Shown: one piece after another, positions 1 to 5,388 of the stretch | How the letters are laid out: each line of letters starts with the position of its first letter | How positions within the stretch are numbered: the stretch's first letter is position 1 | NCBI GenBank assembly: GCA_947459935.1 | Contig: CANHFN010000063.1 | Coordinates: 1 to 5,388 of the forward strand | Direction: 5' to 3' | Origin: Actinomycetota bacterium | GTDB taxonomy: Bacteria > Actinomycetota > Actinomycetes > Nanopelagicales > Nanopelagicaceae | DNA length: 5,388 nucleotides | Translations under genes and position numbers: made by a program | The notes under the pieces: model-generated | The model's database searches: none | Seen by the model: only the letters and a program-made list of their open reading frames with translations | What the model was told of the DNA's origin: nothing

Positions 1-45
1 CCCACTGATTACCTGTTGTTCACCCATTCACGAGAGAATTTGAAG

Positions 46-2091
46 ATGAAAATCGACCATCTGACCGACCGAGAGATCAGCTGGCTCTCTTTCGACCAGC
101 GGGTGCTCGAACTGGCCGAGGATTCCACAGTTCCCCTTCTTGAAAGACTTCGCTTTTTGGCAATCTCGTCGTCAAACTTGGATGAGTTCTTTATGGTCCG
201 CGTTGCAACCTTGATGAGCAAAATTGAAAATGATGTGACCGCGGCAAATGTTGCCGGGCATAAACCCAAAGAATTATTGGCCTTAATCAGCGCAAAGGTG
301 AATGAGTTAGTTACTCGTCAATCACAAACCTTGCACGAAGAGATTTTGCCTGAGTTAAAGAAGCACGGTATTGAATTCGTTAAGTGGGATCAACTTGATG
401 AAACCGAAAGTGCGTATGTTGCAAAATTATTTCAGGATCGTATTTTTCCGGTTCTAACCCCGCTTGCAGTTGATCCAACACATCCATTCCCCTATATCTC
501 TGGGTTATCTCTCAACCTTGCGGTAATGGTTAAGAATCCGACTACCCATGAAGAGTTTTTTGCGCGCGTTAAAGTTCCAGAGATTTTGCCACGCTTTATT
601 GCAACGGCAAAGTTTGGTTCAACCCGCTACCTACCGCTAGAAGATTTGATTTCTATTCACTTACAAGAGCTTTTCCCTGGAATGTCGATTGAAGATCACT
701 ACACATTTCGTGTAACACGTAACCAAGACATTGAATTAGATGAAGATGAAGCAGAGGATTTACTGCTTTCTCTTGAACAAGAGCTATTGCGTCGTCGCTT
801 TGGACCACCAGTGCGTCTTGAAATTGAGGCGGGAGTTGATGAAGCTCTCGTTTCTAAACTTGGATCAGAGTTGGGCATTGGTGCTGAAAACATCTTCCAC
901 GTTAAGGCACCATTAAATCTCACCTCACTTCATAAGATTGCCGACCTTGATTTTTCAGATTTGAAGTTTGAGCCCTTTAGGTCCCGCACGGCCAAAGCCC
1001 TATCTGAGGTGGATTCTGAAGATAGTGATTTGTTCTTCTCAGCCATTCGGCAAGGTGAGATTCTGCTCCACCACCCTTATGAATCCTTTACTTCATCAGT
1101 TGTCCACTTCCTTGAAAATGCTGCAATGGATCCTCATGTGTTAGCCATTAAGCAGACTCTGTATCGCACATCAGGTGATTCACCAATCATTGAAGCATTA
1201 ATTGAGGCTGCAGAAGCTGGCAAACAGGTAGTTGCAGTTGTTGAGATCCGAGCACGATTTGATGAACAAGCAAATGTTCGTTGGGCACGAAAACTTGAAG
1301 CTGCTGGTGTCCACGTTGTGTATGGACTAATGGGATTAAAAACCCATGCAAAGCTTTCGTTAGTCGTGCGTGATGAACCACAAGGTATTCGTCAGTACTG
1401 TCACATTGGTACGGGTAACTACAATCCAAAAACAGCCCGCATGTATGAAGACCTAGGAATTCTAAGTGCTGATATTGAATTAACAGATGATCTAACTCGC
1501 TTGTTTAATCAACTTTCGGGTTTCGGACCACAATCAACATATTCTCGTTTATTGGTTGCGCCTCGCACTTTACGTTCGGGATTAATTGAACGAATCGACC
1601 GAGAAATCGAGAATGCGAAGAACGGACGCCCTGCCGGAATTCAGTTCAAATTAAACTCTATTTTGGATGAACACTTTGTGGGGAAGTTGTATGAGGCTTC
1701 ACAAGCTGGCGTAAAGATTGAGTTATTGATCCGTGGAATTTGCGCTGTGCAGCCAGGCATAAAGGGTCTATCTGAAAACATTATTGTTAAATCTATTTTG
1801 GGTCGTTTCCTTGAACACTCACGTATCTATCACTTCGTTAATGGTGGCGATGATGAGTACTGGATTGGTAGTGCCGATCTCATGGGTAGAAACCTTGATC
1901 GACGTGTTGAAAGTCTTGTTATGGTCCAAAGAAAAGAGCATGTGGCTCGCCTTCAGGCCTTGCTAGATCTCGGCCTGTCTGATGACACCTCGTCCTGGCA
2001 GCTACAGGAAACCGTTTGGACGCGCTCCACTAAAAAGGGATTAATTGATGCTCATGCCGAACTCATTGATCACTATTCAAAGGATAGGTAA
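46..2091 (+). CDS. ppk1: Polyphosphate kinase 1 (Ppk1), full length
   Basis: This cytoplasmic or membrane-associated enzyme reversibly transfers the gamma phosphate of ATP onto a polyphosphate chain through a phosphohistidine intermediate. Starting at ATG 46 gives 681 aa, close to E. coli Ppk (688 aa). The key residues sit exactly one position below the E. coli numbering: Arg374 (KQTLYR) and Arg404 (RARFDE), the Mg/phosphate ligands; His434 (THAKL), the phosphorylated histidine; Tyr467, Arg563 and His591 (LEHSR), around the ATP site. The domains read in order as N-terminal helical (about 5-105, including NLDEFFMVR), head (about 110-310), C1 (about 320-495) and C2 (about 500-675). The frame is open to the left edge and has a TTG at 16, but ATG 46 has a GAGAG 9 nt upstream and gives the usual short lead into REISWLSF. 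It abuts the next gene, so an operon is likely. The family call is very secure; the exact start is slightly less so. Confidence 0.97.
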   Translation: MKIDHLTDREISWLSFDQRVLELAEDSTVPLLERLRFLAISSSNLDEFFMVRVATLMSKIENDVTAANVAGHKPKELLALISAKVNELVTRQSQTLHEEILPELKKHGIEFVKWDQLDETESAYVAKLFQDRIFPVLTPLAVDPTHPFPYISGLSLNLAVMVKNPTTHEEFFARVKVPEILPRFIATAKFGSTRYLPLEDLISIHLQELFPGMSIEDHYTFRVTRNQDIELDEDEAEDLLLSLEQELLRRRFGPPVRLEIEAGVDEALVSKLGSELGIGAENIFHVKAPLNLTSLHKIADLDFSDLKFEPFRSRTAKALSEVDSEDSDLFFSAIRQGEILLHHPYESFTSSVVHFLENAAMDPHVLAIKQTLYRTSGDSPIIEALIEAAEAGKQVVAVVEIRARFDEQANVRWARKLEAAGVHVVYGLMGLKTHAKLSLVVRDEPQGIRQYCHIGTGNYNPKTARMYEDLGILSADIELTDDLTRLFNQLSGFGPQSTYSRLLVAPRTLRSGLIERIDREIENAKNGRPAGIQFKLNSILDEHFVGKLYEASQAGVKIELLIRGICAVQPGIKGLSENIIVKSILGRFLEHSRIYHFVNGGDDEYWIGSADLMGRNLDRRVESLVMVQRKEHVARLQALLDLGLSDDTSSWQLQETVWTRSTKKGLIDAHAELIDHYSKDR

Positions 2092-2094
2092 GTG
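2079..2094 (+). promoter_or_regulatory. RBS and stop/start junction between ppk1 and the MutT1-like gene
   Basis: AAAGGA at 2079-2084 lies 7 nt before a GTG start at 2092, inside the last codons of ppk1. The ppk1 stop TAA (2089-2091) is followed with no gap by GTG. This supports GTG 2092 as the start and suggests translational coupling, with ribosomes terminating on ppk1 re-initiating at once. The coupling is inferred from spacing alone. Confidence 0.7.
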
Positions 2095-2985
2095 GAAAGC
2101 CAAGTTATTCAGGCAGCAGGTGCGGTCTTGTGGCGCCGATTAAGTGATGATCTGGTTCAAGTTGCTCTCATTCACCGTCCTCGTTATGACGATTGGTCTT
2201 TTCCAAAAGGAAAGGTGGAAGCCGGAGAATCTGAAATAGGTTGCGCATTCCGTGAGGTCTTGGAAGAAACTGGATACGAAACTGTTTTTGGCCCTGAATT
2301 ATGCAAAATTGAATATCTTGTTGGTGAAACAACCAAGACAGTTAGATATTGGTCTGCACAAGCCATTGGTGATGCAAAAGGTGTCATGGATCCTGAAGAG
2401 GTAGATCAGTTGATTTGGGTCACTATTTCTGATGCTTACAAAAAACTTTCACGTGAAGGCGACAAGGAAGTATTGAAGAACTTTGAAAAGTTTGGCATAG
2501 ACACAGTTCCTCTAGTTCTTTTGCGCCATGGCAAGGCTATCGCTCGAGAAGAGTGGGAGGGCGATGATGGAGATCGTCCTTTGGCACAACTTGGACAAAT
2601 TCAATCAATGCGAATGCTTTCCAAGTACTTACCATTTGGAATAACAGAAATCCATACTTCAGATGCGGTTCGTTGTTATGAAACAGTTGCACCAATTGCA
2701 CGTTCGTTATCACTAGACATGATTTATTGGACTGAACTAAGTGAGTATGCATATGAGAAAGATAAGAAGGCTGCAATAAACGTTGTTAATGACATTATTG
2801 AAAGTGAAGCTCACGCAATTGTGTGTGGGCACAACCCAGTAATTCCTGGAATTGTTGCAAAATTTATTGGTAAAAAGAACTTCAAAGAGTTAGATCATGG
2901 ATTAATGCCAGGAGAAGCTTGGATTTTGCATCACCGTGATGGAGAAATTATTGCAATTGACTGGATGCCAGCGCCAGAGGCTTAG
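2092..2985 (+). CDS. mutT1: MutT1-like Nudix hydrolase fused to a histidine phosphatase domain
   Basis: This is a 297-aa two-domain protein. Residues 1 to about 130 form a Nudix domain with a complete Nudix box at 40-62 (Gly40, Glu46, then REVLEETGY from Arg54, matching Gx5Ex7REUxEExGU), so metal-dependent cleavage of a nucleoside-diphosphate-linked substrate is expected. Residues from about 137 to the end form a SixA/phosphoglycerate-mutase-like histidine phosphatase domain: Arg145-His146-Gly147 (nucleophile), Arg194 in SDAVRC, and the second catalytic histidine His247 in CGHNP. Mycobacterial MutT1 has this architecture and is reported to hydrolyse 8-oxo-(d)GTP and diadenosine polyphosphates. 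In M. tuberculosis mutT1 also follows ppk1, to my recollection. Both active sites look intact. The start is GTG, directly after the ppk1 stop. The stop overlaps the stop of convergent ppx by 3 bases. The substrate is not proven by sequence; nucleotide-pool sanitation or ApnA turnover is inferred from homology. Confidence 0.92.
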   Translation: MESQVIQAAGAVLWRRLSDDLVQVALIHRPRYDDWSFPKGKVEAGESEIGCAFREVLEETGYETVFGPELCKIEYLVGETTKTVRYWSAQAIGDAKGVMDPEEVDQLIWVTISDAYKKLSREGDKEVLKNFEKFGIDTVPLVLLRHGKAIAREEWEGDDGDRPLAQLGQIQSMRMLSKYLPFGITEIHTSDAVRCYETVAPIARSLSLDMIYWTELSEYAYEKDKKAAINVVNDIIESEAHAIVCGHNPVIPGIVAKFIGKKNFKELDHGLMPGEAWILHHRDGEIIAIDWMPAPEA

Positions 2986-3009
2986 TCGCTCAACCAGTCT
3001 AAGCGGCGC
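2971..3009. terminator. Interrupted 11-bp hairpin across the convergent stop codons
   Basis: GCGCC (2971-2975) pairs with GGCGC (3005-3009), and GCTTAG (2980-2985) pairs with CTAAGC (2999-3004). A 4-nt bulge (2976-2979) sits on one side and the loop is 13 nt (2986-2998). The structure contains both stop codons (TAG 2983-2985 on +, TAA 2984-2982 on -). It can form in RNA from either strand, so it could be a two-way terminator or RNA-stabilising element for the mutT1-like and ppx transcripts. Neither side is followed by a run of U, so it is not a classical intrinsic terminator. Actinobacterial terminators often lack U-tracts, but chance pairing in coding sequence is possible. Confidence 0.4.
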
Positions 3010-3899
3010 AAAACAATGCCTTCACGCAGAGCCCACGGACATATCTCGGCTTCATCAACATCTAGTCTGTCCATTACCGCAAGTGCCACAATTCCACCGG
3101 CCACAATTTGTTGAGCACGGCTAGCTGAAACACCAGGTAGTTCTGCACGTGACTTGTTTGTCATTTCTATAAGTCGTGGCAGTGCAGATTTAAGCGAAGA
3201 TCGCTCAATAAACTTTGGATTATCCCCATACCACTGAGCGCAAATACGAGCCAAAGTTCTAAAGGTTTTGCTGGTGGCAACGAAATGATCTGCATCATGT
3301 GCCTTCAAGGAATTTGGCATCGATTCTTTCAGAATCTCTTCAGCATACTTTTCTAAATTCTTGATTCCTTTTGAATTGTATGGGTCTCCACTCAAGAATT
3401 CTCTCGTTAAGCGAGCTGCCCCAAGTGGCATTGAAATCGTTGCTTCTGGATTTTCATCAACCCCACTGGCAATTTCTAGTGATCCTCCACCGATATCTAA
3501 AACCAATAGTTTCCCGGCAGACCAGCCGAGCCAACGGCGCACAGCTAAGAAAGTCATAGAAGCTTCATCGTCACCGTCTAAAACTTGCAGATCAATCTCA
3601 TGCTTTTTGTTGATGTCGGCAATGATTTGCGCACCGTTGCTGGCATCGCGCACTGCCGAAGTTGCAAAAGCTAAAATCTCATCTGTTTCATTTTGTCGCG
3701 CATGTGCTACTGCTTCTTGAATGGCGTCATTAAGAAGTTGTACTCCGCTAGCTGAGATCGCACCAGAAACATCCAGATATTCAGTAAGGCGCAGTTCAAC
3801 CTTGTAATTAGTTGCAGGTGTTGGTCGGGCACCTGGGTGGGCATCCATTACTTGAAGGTGGATGGTGTTTGAACCCACATCAAGGACGCCTAATCTCAT
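2982..3899 (-). CDS. ppx: Exopolyphosphatase, Ppx/GppA family (short actinobacterial type)
   Basis: Enzymes of this family release terminal phosphate from polyphosphate, and some hydrolyse pppGpp to ppGpp. The 305-aa protein has the ASKHA (actin-like) ATPase fold signatures: phosphate-1 loop GVLDVGSNT (4-12), ATSAVRDA (79-86), the probable catalytic glutamate Glu112 in GDDEA (equivalent to E. coli Ppx Glu121), and phosphate-2 loop LDIGGGSLE (134-142). It lacks the C-terminal HD-type and accessory domains of the ~513-aa E. coli enzyme, like the short actinobacterial Ppx proteins such as M. tuberculosis Rv0496. The start is ATG at 3899, with GGGTAGG (minus strand, 3914-3908) 8 nt upstream, and the N-terminus matches the family. 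Its stop TAA (2984-2982) overlaps the convergent MutT1-like stop. Lying head-on to ppk1-mutT1 supports a polyphosphate role over a purely (p)ppGpp role, but sequence alone does not separate the two. Confidence 0.93.
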   Translation of the reverse strand: MRLGVLDVGSNTIHLQVMDAHPGARPTPATNYKVELRLTEYLDVSGAISASGVQLLNDAIQEAVAHARQNETDEILAFATSAVRDASNGAQIIADINKKHEIDLQVLDGDDEASMTFLAVRRWLGWSAGKLLVLDIGGGSLEIASGVDENPEATISMPLGAARLTREFLSGDPYNSKGIKNLEKYAEEILKESMPNSLKAHDADHFVATSKTFRTLARICAQWYGDNPKFIERSSLKSALPRLIEMTNKSRAELPGVSASRAQQIVAGGIVALAVMDRLDVDEAEICPWALREGIVLRRLDWLSD

Positions 3900-3907
3900 A
3901 AGGACAA

Positions 3908-3924
3908 CCTACCCTGAGCGCTCA
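3908..3924 (-). promoter_or_regulatory. ppx ribosome binding site with adjoining 10-bp palindrome
   Basis: On the minus strand GGGTAGG (3914-3908) is the ribosome binding site for ATG 3899. Directly 5' of it is the perfect palindrome TGAGCGCTCA (3915-3924). With no unpaired loop it suits a DNA-binding dimer better than an RNA hairpin, so it may be an operator in the ppx leader. The binding site call is solid; the operator role is speculative because short palindromes arise by chance. Confidence 0.4.
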
Positions 3925-3936
3925 ACAAGAGCCCGA

Positions 3937-3966
3937 TTTCAAGTTTTGCGCTTAGGCTGCCATAAT
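3937..3966 (+). promoter_or_regulatory. Candidate promoter for the tRNA-Thr / carbonic anhydrase unit
   Basis: TTTCAA (3937-3942) and CATAAT (3961-3966), 18 nt apart, resemble a housekeeping -35/-10 pair. They would start transcription near 3973, about 29 nt before the tRNA. The match is moderate (four of six and five of six to the usual consensus). This is the only non-coding gap in the window, so promoters for both the tRNA unit and leftward ppx must lie here or inside neighbouring genes. No convincing minus-strand promoter was found. Confidence 0.35.
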
Positions 3967-4001
3967 TGCCCCTGCTGTATTCGAGGAAACTTGAAGAGCA
4001 G

Positions 4002-4076
4002 GCCTCTCTAGCTCAGTGGTAGAGCAGCGCACTTGTAATGCGCAGGTCGTCAGTTCAATCCTGACGGGGGGCTCCA
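4002..4076 (+). tRNA. tRNA-Thr, anticodon UGU, CCA encoded
   Basis: A complete cloverleaf can be drawn. The acceptor stem is GCCTCTC (4002-4008) with GGGGGGC (4066-4072), including two G-U pairs. The D stem is GCTC/GAGC (4011-4014/4022-4025) with GG in the loop. The anticodon stem is GCGCA/TGCGC (4027-4031/4039-4043) around the loop CTTGTAA, with anticodon TGT at 4034-4036. The variable loop is AGGTC. The T stem is GTCAG/CTGAC (4049-4053/4061-4065) with loop TTCAATC. The discriminator is U (4073), followed by encoded CCA (4074-4076). Anticodon UGU reads ACA and probably other ACN threonine codons. It lies 18 nt before the carbonic anhydrase start, so both probably share a transcript. Confidence 0.96.
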
Positions 4077-4080
4077 TTCC

Positions 4081-4101
4081 GGAGGGGAGTTGACATGTCA
4101 A
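4081..4101 (+). promoter_or_regulatory. Strong RBS and palindrome over the carbonic anhydrase start codon
   Basis: GGAGGGGAG (4081-4089) is a near-ideal Shine-Dalgarno sequence just before ATG 4095 and fixes the start. The start codon lies inside the perfect 12-bp palindrome TTGACATGTCAA (4090-4101). In RNA this could form at most a 4-bp stem with CAUG in the loop. On DNA it is a candidate dimer-binding site. TTGACA matches a -35 box on either strand, but no acceptable -10 follows at 16-19 nt. Confidence 0.6.
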
Positions 4102-4613
4102 AAAATTTTTTTCCTCATGAATTTTTCTCAGAAGAAATTGCTGCAAATAATGAATACATCAAAACCTTTAAGTACTCTGGCTTAACTGGCGTTGCGCAAA
4201 GAGGTTTAGCAATTGTCACCTGCATGGATTCGCGGATAAATCCATTGTCTGTAATGGGAATGAAGTCTGGTGATGCCAAGATCTTGCGCAATGCAGGAGC
4301 ACGGGTAACTGAAGACGTTTTGCGGACGTTGGCGCTAGCAACCTACTTGTTAGGAGTTAAGAAAATCTTGGTTATGCCTCACACAAATTGTCGGATGGCA
4401 TCAGCAGAAGAGGCAGATATTCATGAATTCATCGAGAAAGAGTTTGGTGTGGATACACGAAGCTTAGAATTTAAAACAGTTTTAGATCAAGAGACCGCAT
4501 TGGCCATCGATGTACAACAAATTCGTAACTTCCCTTATCTGAATAAGGATGTTGTTGTTGGTGGTGCAATTTATGATGTTGCAACAGGAAAAATTACTCC
4601 GGTTGAGTGTTAA
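4095..4613 (+). CDS. Small beta-class carbonic anhydrase
   Basis: The 172-aa protein would interconvert CO2 and bicarbonate using one zinc per subunit, normally as a cytoplasmic dimer or tetramer. The zinc and catalytic residues of the beta class are all visible: Cys43-x-Asp45-x-Arg47 (TCMDSR), with the Asp-Arg dyad, and His96-x-x-Cys99 (HTNC). Between them, the conserved LRNAGARVTEDVLRTL stretch (64-79) is present. Length and motif spacing match M. tuberculosis Rv1284 (163 aa; Cys35, Asp37, Arg39, His88, Cys91, each 8 lower). The usual HTDCGM is HTNCRM here, a change beside a zinc ligand that leaves the ligands intact. The start at ATG 4095 is set by a strong ribosome binding site. An A6T7 run covers codons 2-6. 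It follows the tRNA closely, and its last 20 bases overlap the convergent hydrolase. Family confidence is high; catalytic activity is inferred. Confidence 0.9.
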   Translation: MSKNFFPHEFFSEEIAANNEYIKTFKYSGLTGVAQRGLAIVTCMDSRINPLSVMGMKSGDAKILRNAGARVTEDVLRTLALATYLLGVKKILVMPHTNCRMASAEEADIHEFIEKEFGVDTRSLEFKTVLDQETALAIDVQQIRNFPYLNKDVVVGGAIYDVATGKITPVEC

Positions 4614-5370
4614 GTCTTCTAATAGCTTGTCGAGTTACCGGGTAAGTTAAATCTTCTAAAAATTGCATGATATTTGCCAACATCAGTGCTGGCTTTTCCT
4701 TGACTAAGCCATGTGATGTGCCAGGAATGATTGCTAATTGCCCTAAAGGCAAAGTCTCATATAGGGAAATAGTGTGATCATGAGCAATTACATCATCATC
4801 TCCTGCCATGACCAATACAGGACATTGGATTGAAGCAAGATCTGAAATGCTTATATCTGGTTCTGTCTTCCAAATTTCATTCATCCGAATAGTCTTTTCC
4901 AACAATGTATGTGGCTCATCCGGGCTAATTAAATTGTATTCGGCTTGATCACCTTCACTTACTGAGGCCTCCTCGAAATCACTCAGGGGAGCGTTGTAAT
5001 GATAATTAGCACCGATTGCAACAATAGATTTAACTAACTCTGGGCGTTGGATGGCAACCATAAGGGCAATAATTCCTCCATCGCTATAGCCGATTATGTG
5101 AGCTGGTTGCTTCACAACTGTTTCAAGATAAGCAATTGCTTCTTTGGCTTGAAACTCAAAGTGAAGACTCCCGGCACGATCACCTGTAACACCATGTCCT
5201 GTTCTGTCATATGCAAAAACATGAAAGTCATCTTCTAAAGCTGGTACGAGTAAGTAATCCCAACTAGATGTCTTGCTTAAACCACCATGAAGTAAAACGA
5301 CAGCTTCGCCATCGTTTTCCCATTCGTAACAATAAATATCATGCCCATCTACCTTTAAATACTCCGGCAT
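4594..5370 (-). CDS. Alpha/beta hydrolase of unknown substrate
   Basis: The 258-aa protein has the alpha/beta-hydrolase fold and no visible signal peptide or membrane segment, so it is probably cytoplasmic. Visible elements are the oxyanion-hole motif HGG (28-30), YDRTGHG (54-60) after strand 4, the nucleophile elbow GYSDGG with Ser96, an acid in GDDD (Asp193 most likely, Asp191 possible) and the histidine of GTSHG (His220). The triad therefore appears complete. Residues from about 121 to 180 form the variable cap region that sets the substrate, and they match no specific family I can name. Esterase, lactonase or C-C hydrolase activity are all possible. ATG 5370 fits the normal lead-in to the first strand. 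There is only a weak GGA about 10 nt upstream, and the start overlaps a stop codon as TAATG, so it may be coupled to an upstream gene outside the window. Its 3' end overlaps the carbonic anhydrase gene by 20 nt. Confidence 0.88.
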   Translation of the reverse strand: MPEYLKVDGHDIYCYEWENDGEAVVLLHGGLSKTSSWDYLLVPALEDDFHVFAYDRTGHGVTGDRAGSLHFEFQAKEAIAYLETVVKQPAHIIGYSDGGIIALMVAIQRPELVKSIVAIGANYHYNAPLSDFEEASVSEGDQAEYNLISPDEPHTLLEKTIRMNEIWKTEPDISISDLASIQCPVLVMAGDDDVIAHDHTISLYETLPLGQLAIIPGTSHGLVKEKPALMLANIMQFLEDLTYPVTRQAIRRLNTQPE

Positions 5371-5388
5371 TATTGTGAATCCATAATA

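Noticed and set aside
16..45. TTG at 16 as the ppk1 start (adds 10 residues)
   Set aside because: ATG 46 has a better spaced GAGAG, gives the usual Ppk1 N-terminus, and places all catalytic residues one off the E. coli numbering. The frame is open to the left edge, so a farther start cannot be fully excluded.
1187..1429. 80-aa minus-strand ORF rich in Gln/Leu/His
   Set aside because: It is antisense to the ppk1 catalytic core, and its composition is a by-product of the opposite strand.
2092..2985. Separate sixA phosphatase gene downstream of a stand-alone Nudix gene
   Set aside because: The frame is continuous with no stop or internal ribosome binding site between domains, and the fused architecture is known from MutT1.
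3361..3720. 119-aa plus-strand ORF
   Set aside because: It lies wholly antisense to ppx, which has clear family motifs. The translation is serine/alanine-rich with no recognisable domain.
4090..4112. TTGACA at 4090-4095 as a -35 box for an internal promoter
   Set aside because: No TATAAT-like -10 follows at 16-19 nt on the plus strand. On the minus strand only AATGGA falls at the right distance. It is better explained as part of the start-codon palindrome.
3952..4146. Minus-strand ORF reading ...VRIELTTCALQVRCSTTELERP...
   Set aside because: It is the antisense of the tRNA-Thr gene. Peptides of this kind are a known mis-annotation of tRNA complements, and no ribosome binding site supports it.
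4596..4643. Possible terminator hairpins after the carbonic anhydrase gene (ACTC/GAGT; CCGGT/ACCGG; TTACC/GGTAA)
   Set aside because: Each stem is only 4-5 bp, with a loop too long or too short and no U-tract, so none stands out from background.
1..5388. Mobile element, CRISPR, toxin-antitoxin or defence system
   Set aside because: No transposase, integrase, repeat array, paired small ORFs or terminal inverted repeats were seen. All genes belong to ordinary chromosomal families.

Overview
The window reads as a compact stretch of chromosome from a low-to-moderate-GC actinobacterium. It holds five protein genes and one tRNA, and only about 100 bases of true intergenic sequence. Three things point to Actinobacteria: a polyphosphate kinase gene followed directly by a Nudix/histidine-phosphatase fusion of the mycobacterial MutT1 type, a short two-domain Ppx with an actinobacterial-style N-terminus, and a small beta-carbonic anhydrase resembling mycobacterial Rv1284. 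The base composition (mid-40s % G+C by eye, not counted), tight packing and overlapping genes would suit a streamlined freshwater lineage such as the acI group (Nanopelagicales). That placement is an inference.

Layout. Positions 46-2091 (+) encode polyphosphate kinase 1. Its stop codon directly abuts the GTG start of the MutT1-like protein (2092-2985, +). The exopolyphosphatase-family gene ppx (3899 down to 2982, -) runs head-on into it, and the two stop codons interlock in the four bases TTAG. An interrupted 11-bp hairpin lies across that junction. Positions 3900-4001 form the only real intergenic gap. It carries the ppx ribosome binding site with a 10-bp palindrome next to it, and probably the promoter for the rightward unit. 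That unit is a complete tRNA-Thr(UGU) gene (4002-4076), followed after 18 bases by a beta-carbonic-anhydrase gene (4095-4613, +). The 3' end of that gene overlaps by 20 bases with a convergent alpha/beta-hydrolase gene (5370 down to 4594, -), which runs in from the right edge and may be coupled to an unseen upstream gene.

How the genes work together. The left two-thirds is a phosphate-polymer and nucleotide module. Ppk1 makes polyphosphate reversibly from ATP, Ppx removes terminal phosphates, and the Nudix/phosphatase fusion probably cleans up oxidised or dinucleoside polyphosphate nucleotides. The synthetic and degradative arms face each other with overlapping ends, so read-through of either would produce antisense RNA to the other. 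The right third holds housekeeping genes (tRNA, CO2/bicarbonate chemistry, an unassigned hydrolase). No mobile element, CRISPR array or phage signature was seen. Every protein family is recognisable; the less ordinary content lies in the gene junctions.
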